Translations under genes and position numbers: made by a program | The notes under the pieces: model-generated | Seen by the model: only the letters and a program-made list of their open reading frames with translations | The model's database searches: none | What the model was told of the DNA's origin: nothing | In this document: positions 23,488 through 33,318 of the stretch, one piece after another | Layout of the letters: every line of letters begins with the position of its first letter | Position numbering within the stretch: the first letter of the stretch is position 1 | Assembly: GCF_024763615.1 (NCBI RefSeq) | Contig: NC_077224.1 | Coordinates: forward strand, 81,540,712-81,604,711 | Source: Phlebotomus papatasi | Taxonomy: Eukaryota; Arthropoda; Insecta; Diptera; Psychodidae | Reading direction: 5' to 3' | DNA: 64,000 nucleotides

Positions 23488-23759
23488 ACTTGTGAATGGT
23501 AAGATTAGAGAACAGTAAAGTACTAAACAAAGATGTTCATTTTTCAAAAGGTGTAATTTTTCGCCTGAGGATTTTTTAACACATGGCTGTTCTCAAGTTA
23601 GAACAGATGTTAGATATGTTCGCAGAATCATGGTTGAGATAGTATGGTCATGTGATGCGTCGCCCAGAGAACTACTACCACATGACTTTTTTTTATAATA
23701 AAGGACTTGATGGACAAGGAGTGTCAACCCTACTTAGTGGGAAAATGGCAAGGTGTGTG
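23488..23759. other. Repeat-derived spacer
   Basis: 23570-23605 (ttaacacatggctgttctcaag) is an o-family fragment. Otherwise no feature was seen. Confidence 0.5.
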
Positions 23760-23768
23760 TGTGTGTGT
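23740..23768. repeat. (TG)n microsatellite
   Basis: A short TG dinucleotide run (gtgtgtgtgtgtgtgt) lies at the edge of the following foldback. Confidence 0.8.
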
Positions 23769-23936
23769 ACGACTGTTCTCAAGTGTTTCTGCATTATCGA
23801 CTTTTTTGTATTAGTTCCTGTCATGACTATTTAATGATCTTGGAACACGAAGAGATATGGGGAAAATAGTCGAACCAGGAACCTACACAAACAAAAGTCG
23901 ATAATGCAGAAGCAATTGAGAACAGTCATGTGCTAG
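23766..23936. mobile_element. Element o, short foldback copy
   Basis: The arms cgactgttctcaagtgtttc-tgcattatcgactttt and aaagtcgataatgcagaagc-aattgagaacagtc pair around a central cttggaacacgaagagatat. About 170 bp. It is related to the arms of the large element at 15.95 kb. Confidence 0.75.
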
Positions 23937-23971
23937 TAAATGTTCTGTAGAAAGATTAACGCTTTCCATTC

Positions 23972-24446
23972 TTTATGGCACTGGCATATCTTTTCAATTG
24001 AATAAAATTCATTTGATTGAAATTTCACCTCTTGTTCTTTAAAACTAAAATAAGATGTGTTTATCTCTTCCTGTCAAATGAAAATTGAAATTTCAATTTC
24101 ATTTTCAATTTCTATTTCAAAATTCATTTGAGAGAAAGAGATATAAATAAGGTAAAGTGCCCTCGAGTCGACCGGTGATCAATATTTGAATGTTTTAATA
24201 GTGAATTTCTATAAAATTGTCACTGATTCTTATTTATTTTTGGAATAATTGACCTATTAATGTTAGATCATACGCCAAATATTAGTGCAAATATAAATAA
24301 ATTGTATAAATAACTCTACCGGTCGAATTGAGGAACCGGTCGACTTGAGGGCACTTTACCTTATCTTATTTTAGTTTAAAAGAGTAAGAGGTGAAATTTC
24401 AAAAGATTGAATTTTACTCAATTGAAAAGGTGTGCCAGCACCATTA
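23972..24446. mobile_element. MITE-c, diverged copy with MITE-b nested inside
   Basis: The outer inverted arms are ttatggcactggcatatctt-ttcaattgaata and tcaattgaaaaggtgtgcca-gcaccatta. These match the MITE-c termini (atggctccggcacacctttt). The arms continue to gaaatttcacctctt / aagaggtgaaatttc and ctaaaataaga / tcttattttag, directly flanking MITE-b at 24147-24363. Confidence 0.85.
24147..24363. mobile_element. MITE-b, copy 1
   Basis: The termini aaggtaaagtgccctcgagt-cgaccggt and accggtcgacttgagggcac-tttacctt form nearly perfect 28-bp inverted repeats. About 217 bp, non-coding. A second copy is at 52251-52425. It interrupts MITE-c, so it inserted later. Confidence 0.9.
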
Positions 24447-25634
24447 AAAACTAAACAAAAATTTCATCGAAATCGCATGATAAACACCGAAAATACAGTC
24501 CGGTCAATACATTTTTAATTATAGCTCAGGTCAGGGAACATCGAGGCAGGAGTGTGACCTATCGTTGGAAAGGTCTTGACCTCAGCTACAACATACTAAA
24601 ATTTTAAGAAAAAGCATAACCTAGTTTTCGAAATATTCGAGATCGAAATTTCGAAAATTGATTTTTCGATTAATCGGACATTTGATAAAACCGAGTGAAG
24701 TTGACTTATCCAGCGGATTGTAGTACTCCACGATAGCTTTCAAAAATATGCAAAATGCAACTTCCCCATGCTTTGCTGCCCCCTGGTGTTCTGTTCTGTG
24801 CAAGAAAATGGAGACAATCTTGTATGATTTTCTCGCAAAAGTGCAATGCTCAAGTATCATGGAGAAAATGCTCGTGATTGTTTGGCAAAAAATTCAACAT
24901 TTTTGACTCATTATTTTTTGTTCTTTGTACTCATTTTCACTTGAACATATTTCCATAATGATAAATGTCGATGACGCGGCAGAAAAATGTGTTTTCGCGA
25001 TAGAATTACCGTGAGCAATATGATGAAAAGCGAGTTGAATTTAAGAAATTCGTATGGGTGGAAGATATTGGAGAAATTTCATATTTAGTCGTACTTCTCA
25101 ACAAGAGAATGGTGTTCCATGTAATTCAACATTTTCTTCAGGCCGAGGTCACAAGGAATTAATGACCTTTTCCCATTCTTTTTCTCTCTCTGATTAAAAG
25201 AGAATTTTCCACCCCTTCTCTCGCTGGCATATCTTCAACAATGAAACCTCCACCAACTATTCACTTCTATTCTTCTCACCTGAGGCAGGTGAATTGATGG
25301 ATATTTTGCTCTCAAGAGGGAGAGGGCTCTTTCCAACGAGAACAAACCACAACGTCCTCTACACAAATTCTACCCCCTCGTCCAGTTTAATGGTAGTGAA
25401 GTTGATGGTAATTTTCACTTTTGGAGATGAAAATACCACACCCAGGAAAGGGAGTTGCGATGGAGTGAGAATGAGAAGTCCAGGATCTTCTCAATTTGCA
25501 CCCCTTTTGCTCTCCCAACCGAATGTTCAACACGAAGAAATTCCTTCGTGGTAGTTATCGCTTTGGAGGATCAGCATTAGTTTTCTAGGGGCTCCTCGCA
25601 GGGAGAATTTGAGAACATTGTAAGTTTTCTTTTC
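24447..25634. other. Unique DNA, no gene recognised
   Basis: 24.6-24.9 kb is open on the - strand for 79 codons without a recognisable domain. 25.15-25.56 kb is a GC-richer, repeat-poor island open for 86 codons on the + strand (25294-25554), but with no domain or convincing splice sites. It may be regulatory. Confidence 0.4.
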
Positions 25635-25812
25635 TTATGCCTCCGGCACATCTCGCAGGTCAGGAAAATTTCGAGAAACTAAAATTCACATCCCTTAGGG
25701 TAAAGTGGTACAAGTTGGACAATACAATTTGGACAGGGCTTTTTGTCTTGATAAATTTAGTACTTCATTTTTATTTGTATATTTTTAATGCTTTAGTTTT
25801 ATAATTTCGTTC
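25635..25812 (+). repeat. Tandem duplicate of a MITE-c/MITE-a junction
   Basis: The c end ttatgcctccggcacatctc to acatccc is followed at once by the a end tagggtaaagtggtacaag to tagttttataattt. The same c-to-a junction follows 179 bp later in the fuller copy (25814 on). This segment is therefore a duplicate formed after a inserted into c, joined at a ttcctt / tccttg microhomology. Confidence 0.8.
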
Positions 25813-25813
25813 C

Positions 25814-26288
25814 TTATGGCTCCGGCACAACTTGTAAGGTCAGGAAAATTTCGAGAAACTAAAATTTACATCCCTTAGGGTAAAGTGGTACAAGTTGGAC
25901 AATAATGGTACAATTTGGACAGGGCTTTTTTTCTTGATAAATTTAGTACTTCATTTTTATTTGTATATTTTTAATGCTTTAGTTTTATAATTTGGGTCCT
26001 TGTGCTTAAAAACAAATTTTGTACTGTATTTATCAAGAAAAAAGCCATGTCCAACTTGTACCAGCGAATTGTCCAACTTATAACACTAAATCCAAATTAT
26101 ATCACTTTACCCTACTCTCTCAAAGGTTTGCATATCTCTATCTCACTTTTCGCCACTCTAATTTAGATTGAACTAAATTGAATTTGGCGTGATGTTCAAA
26201 AAAAATAAGAAGAGTGCGGATGGAAAAGGATATGAATTTTGATTTCATGAAATTTTCTTGATCTGAAAGGTGTGTCAGTGCCATTATG
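25814..26288. mobile_element. MITE-c, copy with MITE-a nested inside
   Basis: The left end is ttatggctccggcacaactt and the right end is tgatctgaaaggtgtgtcag-tgccatta. Family landmarks are gaaattttc(t/c)tgatc, gtttgcatatctctatctca, and ctaaattgaatttggcgtga followed by tgttcaaa. The insertion of MITE-a (25876-26114) sits in the left arm. Confidence 0.85.
25876..26114. mobile_element. MITE-a, complete copy
   Basis: The termini are tagggtaaagtggtacaagt and atatcactttaccctac. A fold pairs gggctttttttcttgataaa with tttatcaagaaaaaagcc, and ttagtgttataa- / -acaagttgg arms flank it. About 239 bp. It lies inside MITE-c and is therefore younger than that copy. Confidence 0.9.
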
Positions 26289-26336
26289 AAAGAAAAGGAT
26301 GCCGAAAGTATATATCAAGTATCAAAATTCAAAGTT

Positions 26337-26757
26337 TATGGCTCTGCCACACCTTTTAGATCAGGAAAATTTCATAAAGTCAAAATTCGAATCCCCTTCT
26401 TTCTCACACGCTTTGCGTACGCCTATCTCCTTCTTTTGCTCTCTTCTTCTTCTTATTTTAAACATCACAACAAATTCAATTTAGCGCAATCGAATTTCAA
26501 ATGAGAAGGAACGACATAGAGCAGATAGTAGACGGAAAATTAGACCTCTCTTGATTTTTACTCTTTAATTCTTCACTGTGAAGAATTAAAGAGTAAAAAT
26601 CAAGAGAGGTCTAATTTTCCGTCCCCTATCTGCTACATCTCATCAGACCGAAAATTCATTCAGAATGACATAGATTCAAAACGTTCGGATAAAAAAGTGA
26701 TGTGAATTTTGATTTCCTGAAATTTTCCTGATCCAAAAGGTGTGCCGGAGCTATAAC
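26337..26757. mobile_element. MITE-c with a perfect palindromic centre
   Basis: The ends ttatggctctgccacacctt and ccaaaaggtgtgccggagct are the inverted termini, with gatcaggaaaatttcat / atgtgaattttgatttcct inside them. The middle contains a 93-bp perfect palindrome (26531-26623), listed separately. Confidence 0.85.
26531..26623. repeat. 93-bp perfect palindrome (46-bp arms, 1-bp centre)
   Basis: The left arm 26531-26576 begins gacggaaaattagacctctc and the right arm 26578-26623 is its exact reverse complement, ending gaggtctaattttccgtc. The only unpaired base is the central t at 26577. After a 2-bp mismatch the pairing resumes with agcagatag / ctatctgct. This is far more perfect than the rest of the element. 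Confidence 0.95.
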
Positions 26758-26799
26758 TATAAAATTTTGAAATTTTATTAAACAAATAAAAATATTATA

Positions 26800-26937
26800 A
26801 ATCGCTCCAAATTCTATTGAGCTGAATTGAATTTGTTGTGATGTTTAAAAAAAAGAAGAGTGCGAAACAATGAGATAGACATATGTAAAGCGTGTCAGAA
26901 AGCAAGGAATGTGAATTTTGATTTCATAAAACTTTCC
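26800..26937. mobile_element. MITE-c, partial copy (right half)
   Basis: It contains gagctgaattgaatttg, gtgatgtttaaaaaaaagaa, gatagacatatgtaaag and gtgaattttgatttcataaa. It merges directly into the left end of the next copy, so the copies are arranged head to tail. Confidence 0.75.
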
Positions 26938-27208
26938 TTATGGCTCCGGCACAACTTTTAGGTTAGGAAAATTTTATGAAGTCGAAATTCGAAACCCTTT
27001 ACTTTTCACATGTTTTGCATATGACCATCTCATTCTTTTGCATACCAAATTCGACTGAGCTAAATTGAATTTGGAGCGATGTTTAAGAGAAGAAGAAATG
27101 TGAGAGAAAATTAGATAGACATATGCAAAACATGTGAGAAAGCAAGGGATCCGTAATTCGACTTCATGAAATTTTCTTGATCTAAAAGATGTGCCGGAGC
27201 CATTACCT
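26938..27208. mobile_element. MITE-c, complete copy
   Basis: About 270 bp. The left end ttatggctccggcacaactt and the right end aaaagatgtgccggagccat are inverted repeats that extend through gaaaattttatgaagtcgaa / ttcgacttcatgaaattttc and catgttttgcatatg / catatgcaaaacatg. This is the best example of the family in the window. Confidence 0.9.
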
Positions 27209-27324
27209 AAAAAATGTGCCGAAATTCCTAAACTTTGATTTTTGATTATTCGGACGATTCGAAATAACTTCTATTCCGGAATTTTGAAATATCCTCACTG
27301 TTCTAGATGGGCAAGAAAAGCAAA

Positions 27325-27545
27325 GGGCACTCAATGGGTCAAGTGGTAGAGCACTCGCTCTATGATGCAAGTGTCCCGGGTTCGAGTCCCCTTTAGGTCA
27401 CCAGGAATTTTTCTGACGTTAAAGATGTTCGGATTGCATCCAGTGATTCAGTGCATCCTTACCTTGCGGTAAGGTCTTGTTCCTTCATGGAATGTTGTGC
27501 CAGCATTATTATTATTAATATTATCATTTTTATTATTATGAAAAA
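27325..27545 (+). mobile_element. tRNA-derived SINE
   Basis: A pol III promoter-like head carries a box A (gggtcaagtggtagagca, about 27335-27352) and a box B (gggttcgagtccc, about 27378-27390). It is followed by a non-tRNA body and a 3' tail of ATT repeats (27504-27540). Flanking copies of aaaagcaaa at 27316-27324 and 27546-27554 look like a 9-bp target duplication. It does not fold into a complete cloverleaf (the acceptor stem is not closed), so a SINE is preferred over a functional tRNA gene. Confidence 0.8.
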
Positions 27546-27570
27546 AAAAGCAAATGCACGAAGAAGTATT

Positions 27571-27746
27571 TAGGGTAAACCGGGGCAGATTATTCAGTAA
27601 ATGAAATTTGTCGTTGCTTATAATTTGGTTTAACTTGCTTTAATTAAATAGCAGTTTGTCAATATTATTTTTGAAAAAAAATCTATATAATACGCCATTG
27701 CACTGAATTAGTTTACTGATGACCAATTTTGCCCTGGTATCCCCTA
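27571..27746. mobile_element. MITE-x
   Basis: The inverted ends are tagggtaaaccggggcagat and ttttgccctggtatccccta. About 176 bp; the interior is AT-rich. Only one copy was found in the window. Confidence 0.7.
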
Positions 27747-27831
27747 CTCCTTCCCTGGTCTTCCTTTTGTGCTTGCCTATATAAAACACTTTGTAAATCT
27801 TAAAATTCTGAATTTAAAAAGACTACTATAG

Positions 27832-27982
27832 TGGGGTATTCTTTTTGTATTTAGAATTCCGGACAACGCGGAATTCCGGACAGTAGGGAATTCCGAACAA
27901 AGCAATTTAGACTTTGAACGGCTATTTTCAAACTTAATGAAAGAATCTATTAAATAAATCCTAAAAGTGTTCTATATTTAAA
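27832..27982. repeat. Element l fragment
   Basis: agaattccggacaacgcgga-attccggaca resembles both ends of element l at 58.0-58.84 kb (agaattccggacaaa, ttgtccggatttccgcgttg). The right limit is hidden by the MITE-k that follows. tacggaataccacgttgctc near 28363 may be the other end. Confidence 0.5.
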
Positions 27983-27983
27983 T

Positions 27984-28339
27984 TAGGGGGAAGTGGGGCT
28001 ACTTTGAGCTGTGGGGCTACATTGTTATTCGATTTTTTCGCATATTTCTAAAAGAAACTGGGTTTTAACTTGATCTAATTCGGATAGACAAAACAATTGC
28101 GGATCTAAAAAAATAACTGTAAAAACCAGCTTCATTTAGAAATGGGAGAAAAAATCATATAATGCCCTAGACACACTTACAACTTAAGCCAAGAGACGAC
28201 TTAGTGGAAAATGATGGAAATGAAGTTTAACCATTATTTCTAATATAATTACGCTAAGCCGTCTCTCGACTAATCCTCATGTCTGTCAAGGCCCTAACAA
28301 TGTAGCCCCACAGCTCAAAGTAGCCCCACCTCCCTCTAA
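27984..28339. mobile_element. MITE-k, copy 1, with MITE-j nested inside
   Basis: The ends ttagggggaagtggggctac-tttgagctgtggggcta and tagccccacagctcaaagta-gccccacctccctctaa are long, nearly perfect inverted repeats. A MITE-j (28163-28297) splits the right half. Other k-like copies are at 29.9 and 43.65 kb. Confidence 0.9.
28163..28297. mobile_element. MITE-j, clean copy
   Basis: The termini are gccctagacacacttacaac-ttaagccaagagacg and cgtctctcgactaatcctca-tgtctgtcaaggccc. About 135 bp. Its presence within k dates it later than that k insertion. Confidence 0.85.
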
Positions 28340-28493
28340 TATCACATTATCAATTTATTTGTACGGAATACCACGTTGCTCTGAAAATAGAAGTACAATA
28401 ATTCAATTGTGTGAAATTACATTTTTGATCAATTGTCCGATATATCTATCACAATAAAGCAACTTTTAACTTTCAGTTTTAAATAAAATTCAG

Positions 28494-28690
28494 AAGATGC
28501 AATTTGCTAAACAATCTCCGACTGCGAGTATCCCCAGAAAAATTTCCCTCATTGCTCATCCGCCCTCTCTGCACCGTTCTGCCCGCAACATCATCCTCCG
28601 CCGAACCCCTCGTGATTCTCTGGCGCCCTCAAAAGGGACCCACTCCGAATCTTGGCCCTGTTTGCAGCACACCGTGGCTCCCTTGGCCAG
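28494..28690 (+). CDS. Candidate exon, unidentified (low confidence)
   Basis: A GC-rich 200-bp block is bounded by acceptor-like ttttaactttcag (28464-28476) or aaattcag (28486-28493) and by a good donor, ggccag|gtaaag (28690/28691). Two + frames are open across it (one reading MLNNLRLRVSPEKFPS..., the other MQFAKQSPTASIPRK...). I recognise neither. An opposite-strand frame is also open, so even the strand is uncertain. Composition and splice signals are the only support. Confidence 0.2.
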
Positions 28691-29476
28691 GTAAAGTGGC
28701 CATGAGTGGGAAAGAGAGCAAAATCGAGCAGGTGTGGCGCATTAATTTGAGGCGCATGCGAGCTGGCGCACGAGGCATCGAATGGGGCATTTACAAACGG
28801 TACTCACAACATCTTCGATCCAAAAAGCCAAAGAGCATCAGCAGCAGCCAGCCTGAGGCCATCAGCAGCCGCCGTGGATGATCAAAACATATTTATCGAT
28901 CCCGAAGCCACTGCGCCCATCGACAGATGATCCCGTCAGACAAATAAAATAAAATCGATGCATTGGCGTGTGCTGGTAACATTTTTACATTATTTCACTG
29001 CAACTTACGGGCCAGCATTAATTTCTCTCTTCCTCCTCTTTCACCTGGATTGCATTTGGCATCCACTTATGCTGATGTCAATAATCCAACAAATGATCTC
29101 TCCCAGTTCTTCTTCTTTTCACGGCCCTTCTGCTGCACGGAAAAAGAGTTCACCGCTGGAATCAATCAATTTGATTCACACCGGAAGATGATTGAGAAAG
29201 ACCTTTCTCGGATGAATATCTTCTTGGGACAAAGAAAATAAATCGGGCTGAATAAAAATCCTGTCATTACTAGCTTTTGGGGAAGCTAAATTAGAATATC
29301 ACAAGACCCAGAACTCCGTTTATTTTCCATGGGTCACCGACTTATTGCCGATACCGTCGATACTATAAATCGGTTTTAAAGTTCATTTACCGGTTCATTA
29401 CCAATATTATCGATTGGAATCGATCCACATATTTGCAGAATTTTATAGGAAATTTGATCCACACTTGTCAATTCTA
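28691..29476. other. GC-richer island, no gene recognised
   Basis: 28.69-29.24 kb continues the unusual composition, with gcagcagc-type triplets near 28840 and open + frames up to about 92 codons. The frame from 28504 stays open through the donor to 28881. 29.34-29.47 kb resembles the s repeat (ttaccggttcattaccaata). No domain was recognised. Confidence 0.4.
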
Positions 29477-29811
29477 TACAGTGTTCACTCTCTAATCCGG
29501 ATCGGCGTAATCCGGACGAGTTATCGACGGTCACATTTAAAATAATTTTGAGGTTATGTATGCATGTGTGTTCAGCAATGAAAATGAATTATCTTGTGAA
29601 GTTTTTGTTTAATAAATGAAGTATAATAGCATAGAATTCTCTAATTATATCTTTTTAATCTTCTTTAAAACTTTTATTCTAATTCTACAAAAAAAAACCC
29701 TTGTATTATATTTTCGAGACGTTGAACAAATTCAAAAAATCCATCCGGATTACAAAGCGGACATCTGTCATATTGTCTCCGAATCATCCGGATTACAAAG
29801 CGGGCACTGTA
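29477..29811. mobile_element. Pogo-like MITE
   Basis: The ends TA-cagtgttcactctctaatcc-ggat and atccggattacaaagcgggc-actg-TA give a TA duplication and pogo-type CAGTG termini. A second inner ccggattacaaagcggac lies at 29745-29762, so the right end is partly duplicated. About 335 bp, no transposase remnant seen. Confidence 0.75.
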
Positions 29812-29887
29812 TTTCAAGATTATTGTTTATGTCGCTGTTTTTAATCATATGGGGCCTTGTCTCAAATGGGTTACATCTCAGTAACAG

Positions 29888-30057
29888 CTAGGGGGAAGTG
29901 GGGTACCTTTGAAATTGCGATTTTTCACGTATTTTTAACTAAAATTAAGCATTATCGTGATCGTGATATAATTTAGATTCTTAATCTGTTTGTGCAGCTA
30001 AATTATATCCCGATTTCAAAGGTGCCCCATTTCCAAAGGTGCCCCACTTCCCCCTAG
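29888..30057. mobile_element. MITE-k-like, copy 2
   Basis: The ends ctagggggaagtggggtacc-tttgaaat and atttcaaaggtgccccattt-ccaaaggtgccccacttccc-cctag are inverted repeats related to family k (ctagggggaagtggggc). The centre includes catta-tcgtgatcgtgata. About 170 bp. Confidence 0.85.
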
Positions 30058-30749
30058 GCAGTTTTAACCTCTCATAATAATGCTTCAAAGCAGTGCAGTT
30101 TCTACAGAGTAAAATCTTCTGTATTTTTCGGTTTTCTCTTCTTCCACCGTTTCGTTCGAGAGGTTGGGCACCAACGCTAAGACGGCGATGGACGCTGCAA
30201 ACTACACGGGATCTCATTAAAACGAAACTGTACTTCAAAAGCATCGTTGATGAATAAATTTATCTATCTATCTGTCTGATTTCAAAAGGTTTTTGAATCT
30301 TAATACATTTTGATTGAGAAATCTGTATCTTAAAAGAATTTGACCTTGACATTGAAAAATTGATATAGAAGGAATTATTCAAGGTCATTATTATTAAAAG
30401 GAATAGTCACTTAAAGCTTGTTTTGATGACTTACTAAAAATATGGTTTATAGTTATGGAGCAGATTAAATGTTCACAAAGTAGGGTATTTCTCTTATCGA
30501 CTAATGCAAAGGCTTCTCCAAGATCGGAAATTAATATCCTTTACGGATGTAAACCTCTAGGGGTACTTATCCGATTCATTATCGTTTGAGACCGACGCAG
30601 TTGAGTTGGAAATTTAAAGATCTTCATGAAATACGAATTTGAACAGATCTGTTACGAAATAAGGGCTTTGGAGTTGTTTACTTTGATAATATCGTCACAG
30701 GGGAGGAGTGATCGAAGGTTTATTGCCGATAACTCATACCATTTAGATC
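30058..30749. other. Unremarkable DNA with s-repeat traces
   Basis: 30172-30187 has caacgctaagacggcg, shared with 7.0 and 15.5 kb. 30265-30280 is a short (atct)n run. 30560-30690 (gattcattatcgtttgagac-cgacgcag) is an s-family fragment. No gene was seen. Confidence 0.5.
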
Positions 30750-30876
30750 AAAGATGAGCAAAAACCGTGTGAAACCGAACAAACGTCAAAATGAAAATTG
30801 TACGGCAATGGTCAAACCGCTATTTGGACAAACGTTTGACGTTTCGGTTTCAAACGGTTATTGCTCACTCATCCCT
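30750..30876. mobile_element. Short foldback MITE-bb
   Basis: gatgagcaaaaaccgtgtga-aaccgaacaaacgtcaaa and tttgacgtttcggtttcaaa-cggttattgctcactcatc form about 40-bp inverted arms around a short centre containing gtacggcaatggtcaaaccg. About 127 bp; a single copy is seen here. Confidence 0.8.
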
Positions 30877-31672
30877 GATTTCGATTCTCAGTTCGATAAC
30901 AAGCTTTCAATAATCTAAAAAACAATAATCTTTAAACTTCAGCCATTCGTATCCGATTAAGTGAGATTCTTCGGGTTTTGGAATTTTAATACCTTTTTAA
31001 TCGGTTCAAAATATTTCAAGAAAGCAGAAGAATTTTAAAAATATGTTATTATTCGGAAATTATATAAGGAATTACCAGAAGTTTATTGGGATTTTTCTAG
31101 CGAGGTATTTGTCTCAGCTAAATTATTTAAATTTTTCCGGTCATTTCTTTTCTTCTCAGTACTTTTTTTCTTTATTAAAAAATTCCAAGATTTTCTTTTT
31201 TTAAAAATATCATACAAAAAAGGTAATTGATCGTTTGAGAGAGCTTTTTTATAAATTGTATAGAAAAATCTTAAAGTTCCCCAAGTCTTTTCTTTTTGTT
31301 TAAAAAATCACCTTTTACTGAAAATTATATATTTCAAAAATTCCATTTCATTTCTAAATTTAAAAATTAAGGTTTTTTTTATGTAATAGAAAAAAATAAT
31401 TGTTTATGTAAGAAAAACATTTATTCATAAAATAAAACCATTATTTTTCAATATTTTTGGCAAATCTTTTACTAATCTTATAAAAATTTCATTTAAGTTA
31501 TTTGAATTTAAAAAAAGAACAATTGAAAACTTATTAAAAAGTAAAAAAAAACAAACTCAAAATTTGTTAAAATTTTACGAGATTTCAATGGATAAAAAAA
31601 GTAAGTTGTTATTCTTTAAAAATTTCTGAAAAAAAGATGCGATAGTAGTACCCCTTAAGTGTCATACCCCTT
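30877..31672. other. Very AT-rich DNA, no gene seen
   Basis: Long A and T runs fill the stretch. No frame worth reporting. Confidence 0.6.
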
Positions 31673-32303
31673 TTAAGGGGTTATGTGGCTAAATATGATA
31701 TAAAATTTATTTATTAAATAAATAATAATAAATTTATTTGTTAAGCATAATAAAACCACATTTAAACTACATTTTCGGATTCTTTTTTAACAATTTTAAA
31801 AATTTAGCCTTTAAGACTTAATTTTCGAAAACCTTTCTGAAAAAATCTACTTCCAGGTAGATAAGATTTTTCGGAATTAGTTCATTTCAAATCCAAAAAT
31901 CAAATATTTCCTGTTAACTGATGAGTTAAACTAGTCCTTGAACGTAGGATTTTTGAAAACAAAATAATATTTGAAGTATTAGAAGAATTTCATACAAAAA
32001 ATATTATTTTTCACATATTTTATTATATATAATATAATATATAATAAATTATATTATTATTGGACATATCAGCTAACAGGAAATATTTGTTTTTGGTTTT
32101 CAGATGAACCAATTCCGAAAAATATTATCTACCGGAAAAGTACTTTTTAAAAAAATCTCCAATGGCTAAATTTTTAAAATTTTCAATGTTATATTTTTTT
32201 ATATATATCTAAAATCTCTAATTAAATATAATATTAATTATGCTAAAAAAAATGTTGATTAAATTTTCATGTTTTAGTTTCCTTAACCCATGTAACCCCT
32301 TAA
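31673..32303. mobile_element. Foldback element ee
   Basis: The outer ends ttaaggggttatgtggctaa and ccatgtaaccccttaa are followed by paired inner arms: gatttttcggaattagttca / tgaaccaattccgaaaaata, and caaatatttcctgttaac / ctaacaggaaatatttg. About 630 bp. TTAA at both outer edges could be a target duplication as in piggyBac-like elements, but this is not certain. Confidence 0.7.
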
Positions 32304-33318
32304 AGTCATCTTGAATAAAATAGTAATACTTTTTTTTCGGAATTTAGTAATTTCAAAAAGCGCAATATTGAATAGTAAAACAAATTTAATTTAAGCTGTC
32401 CTTGAGGCATAGGACTTAAAGAGGTGCCTTTTCCCTAAAAAAAAAACTCAAGAAAGATAAATCCATAAAACACTCTTAACTCTAAATACCAAGTCACTTC
32501 TTCCTGAAACCCAATTTATCACTAAAATGTTCTTCCAAACCACATTCACTTTCATCTCCCGGACAAAAAAGCAATTAAAAAACTGCGCCAGTATGTTTCC
32601 AAGAGCAATTGCCTGAGCATAAACCACGACAAAACCCAATTTCCTCACAATTTGTCTGTTGGCCAAGATGAGGGATGTGTGTTAGACCTCAGAAAAATTG
32701 TCTCTTCCTCCCAGCATTATCAGCATGAGTAGCCTCAAGTGTACATTAGATATTCTGATGACATTTTACCGTCTTATTTTATGTTCCATTTGAGTGAAAA
32801 TGATGGTGGTTTCTCGTGTTTATTTCAACAAAAATATCAAGTACAGAAGCATTTTAATTTATTCTTCTGCTGGAGTTTTTTTTCCCGCCTTATCAGAGAG
32901 AATGAGATAGGAACTGAAGGTGATACGAGGGTGCGGGGAGATGGATGAAGAAGGAGGAAATTCTGAAAAGAGAGAAGTTTGGAGTTGAATGAAACCAAAT
33001 AACTTCCTCTCGGTGTCTACCTCCACTTCGATTTCCTTCCTGATGAAGCCAATTACACACCTGGAGGCCTTCACAAGCTCTATGCGATGCTACAGTCGCC
33101 AGAAGGTGGGGGAGGAAGTGCTCAATAATCCACAAAGATGAAACAATCAATTGGGGATATGGATCATTTTTGTTGATTTTAGGCTCTCTTGGACATTTTC
33201 GATACAAAAAAGAGTCATTGACCGGATCTGTGACGACTTCCTTAAGTTCTGAATAAAATAAAACCACTTTTTCAACTAATTACGGTAACAGAATAAAAGT
33301 TTTGTATAATTGGTACTG
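32304..33318. other. Unique island, no gene recognised
   Basis: 32.45-33.27 kb is repeat-poor and moderately GC-rich. Overlapping frames reach 124 codons on the - strand (32893-33267) and 70 codons on the + strand, with no domain. No function is assigned. Confidence 0.45.

Noticed and set aside
27335..27405. Functional tRNA gene
   Set aside because: Box A and box B are good, but the acceptor and anticodon stems do not close, and the sequence continues into a SINE body with a tail and target duplication.
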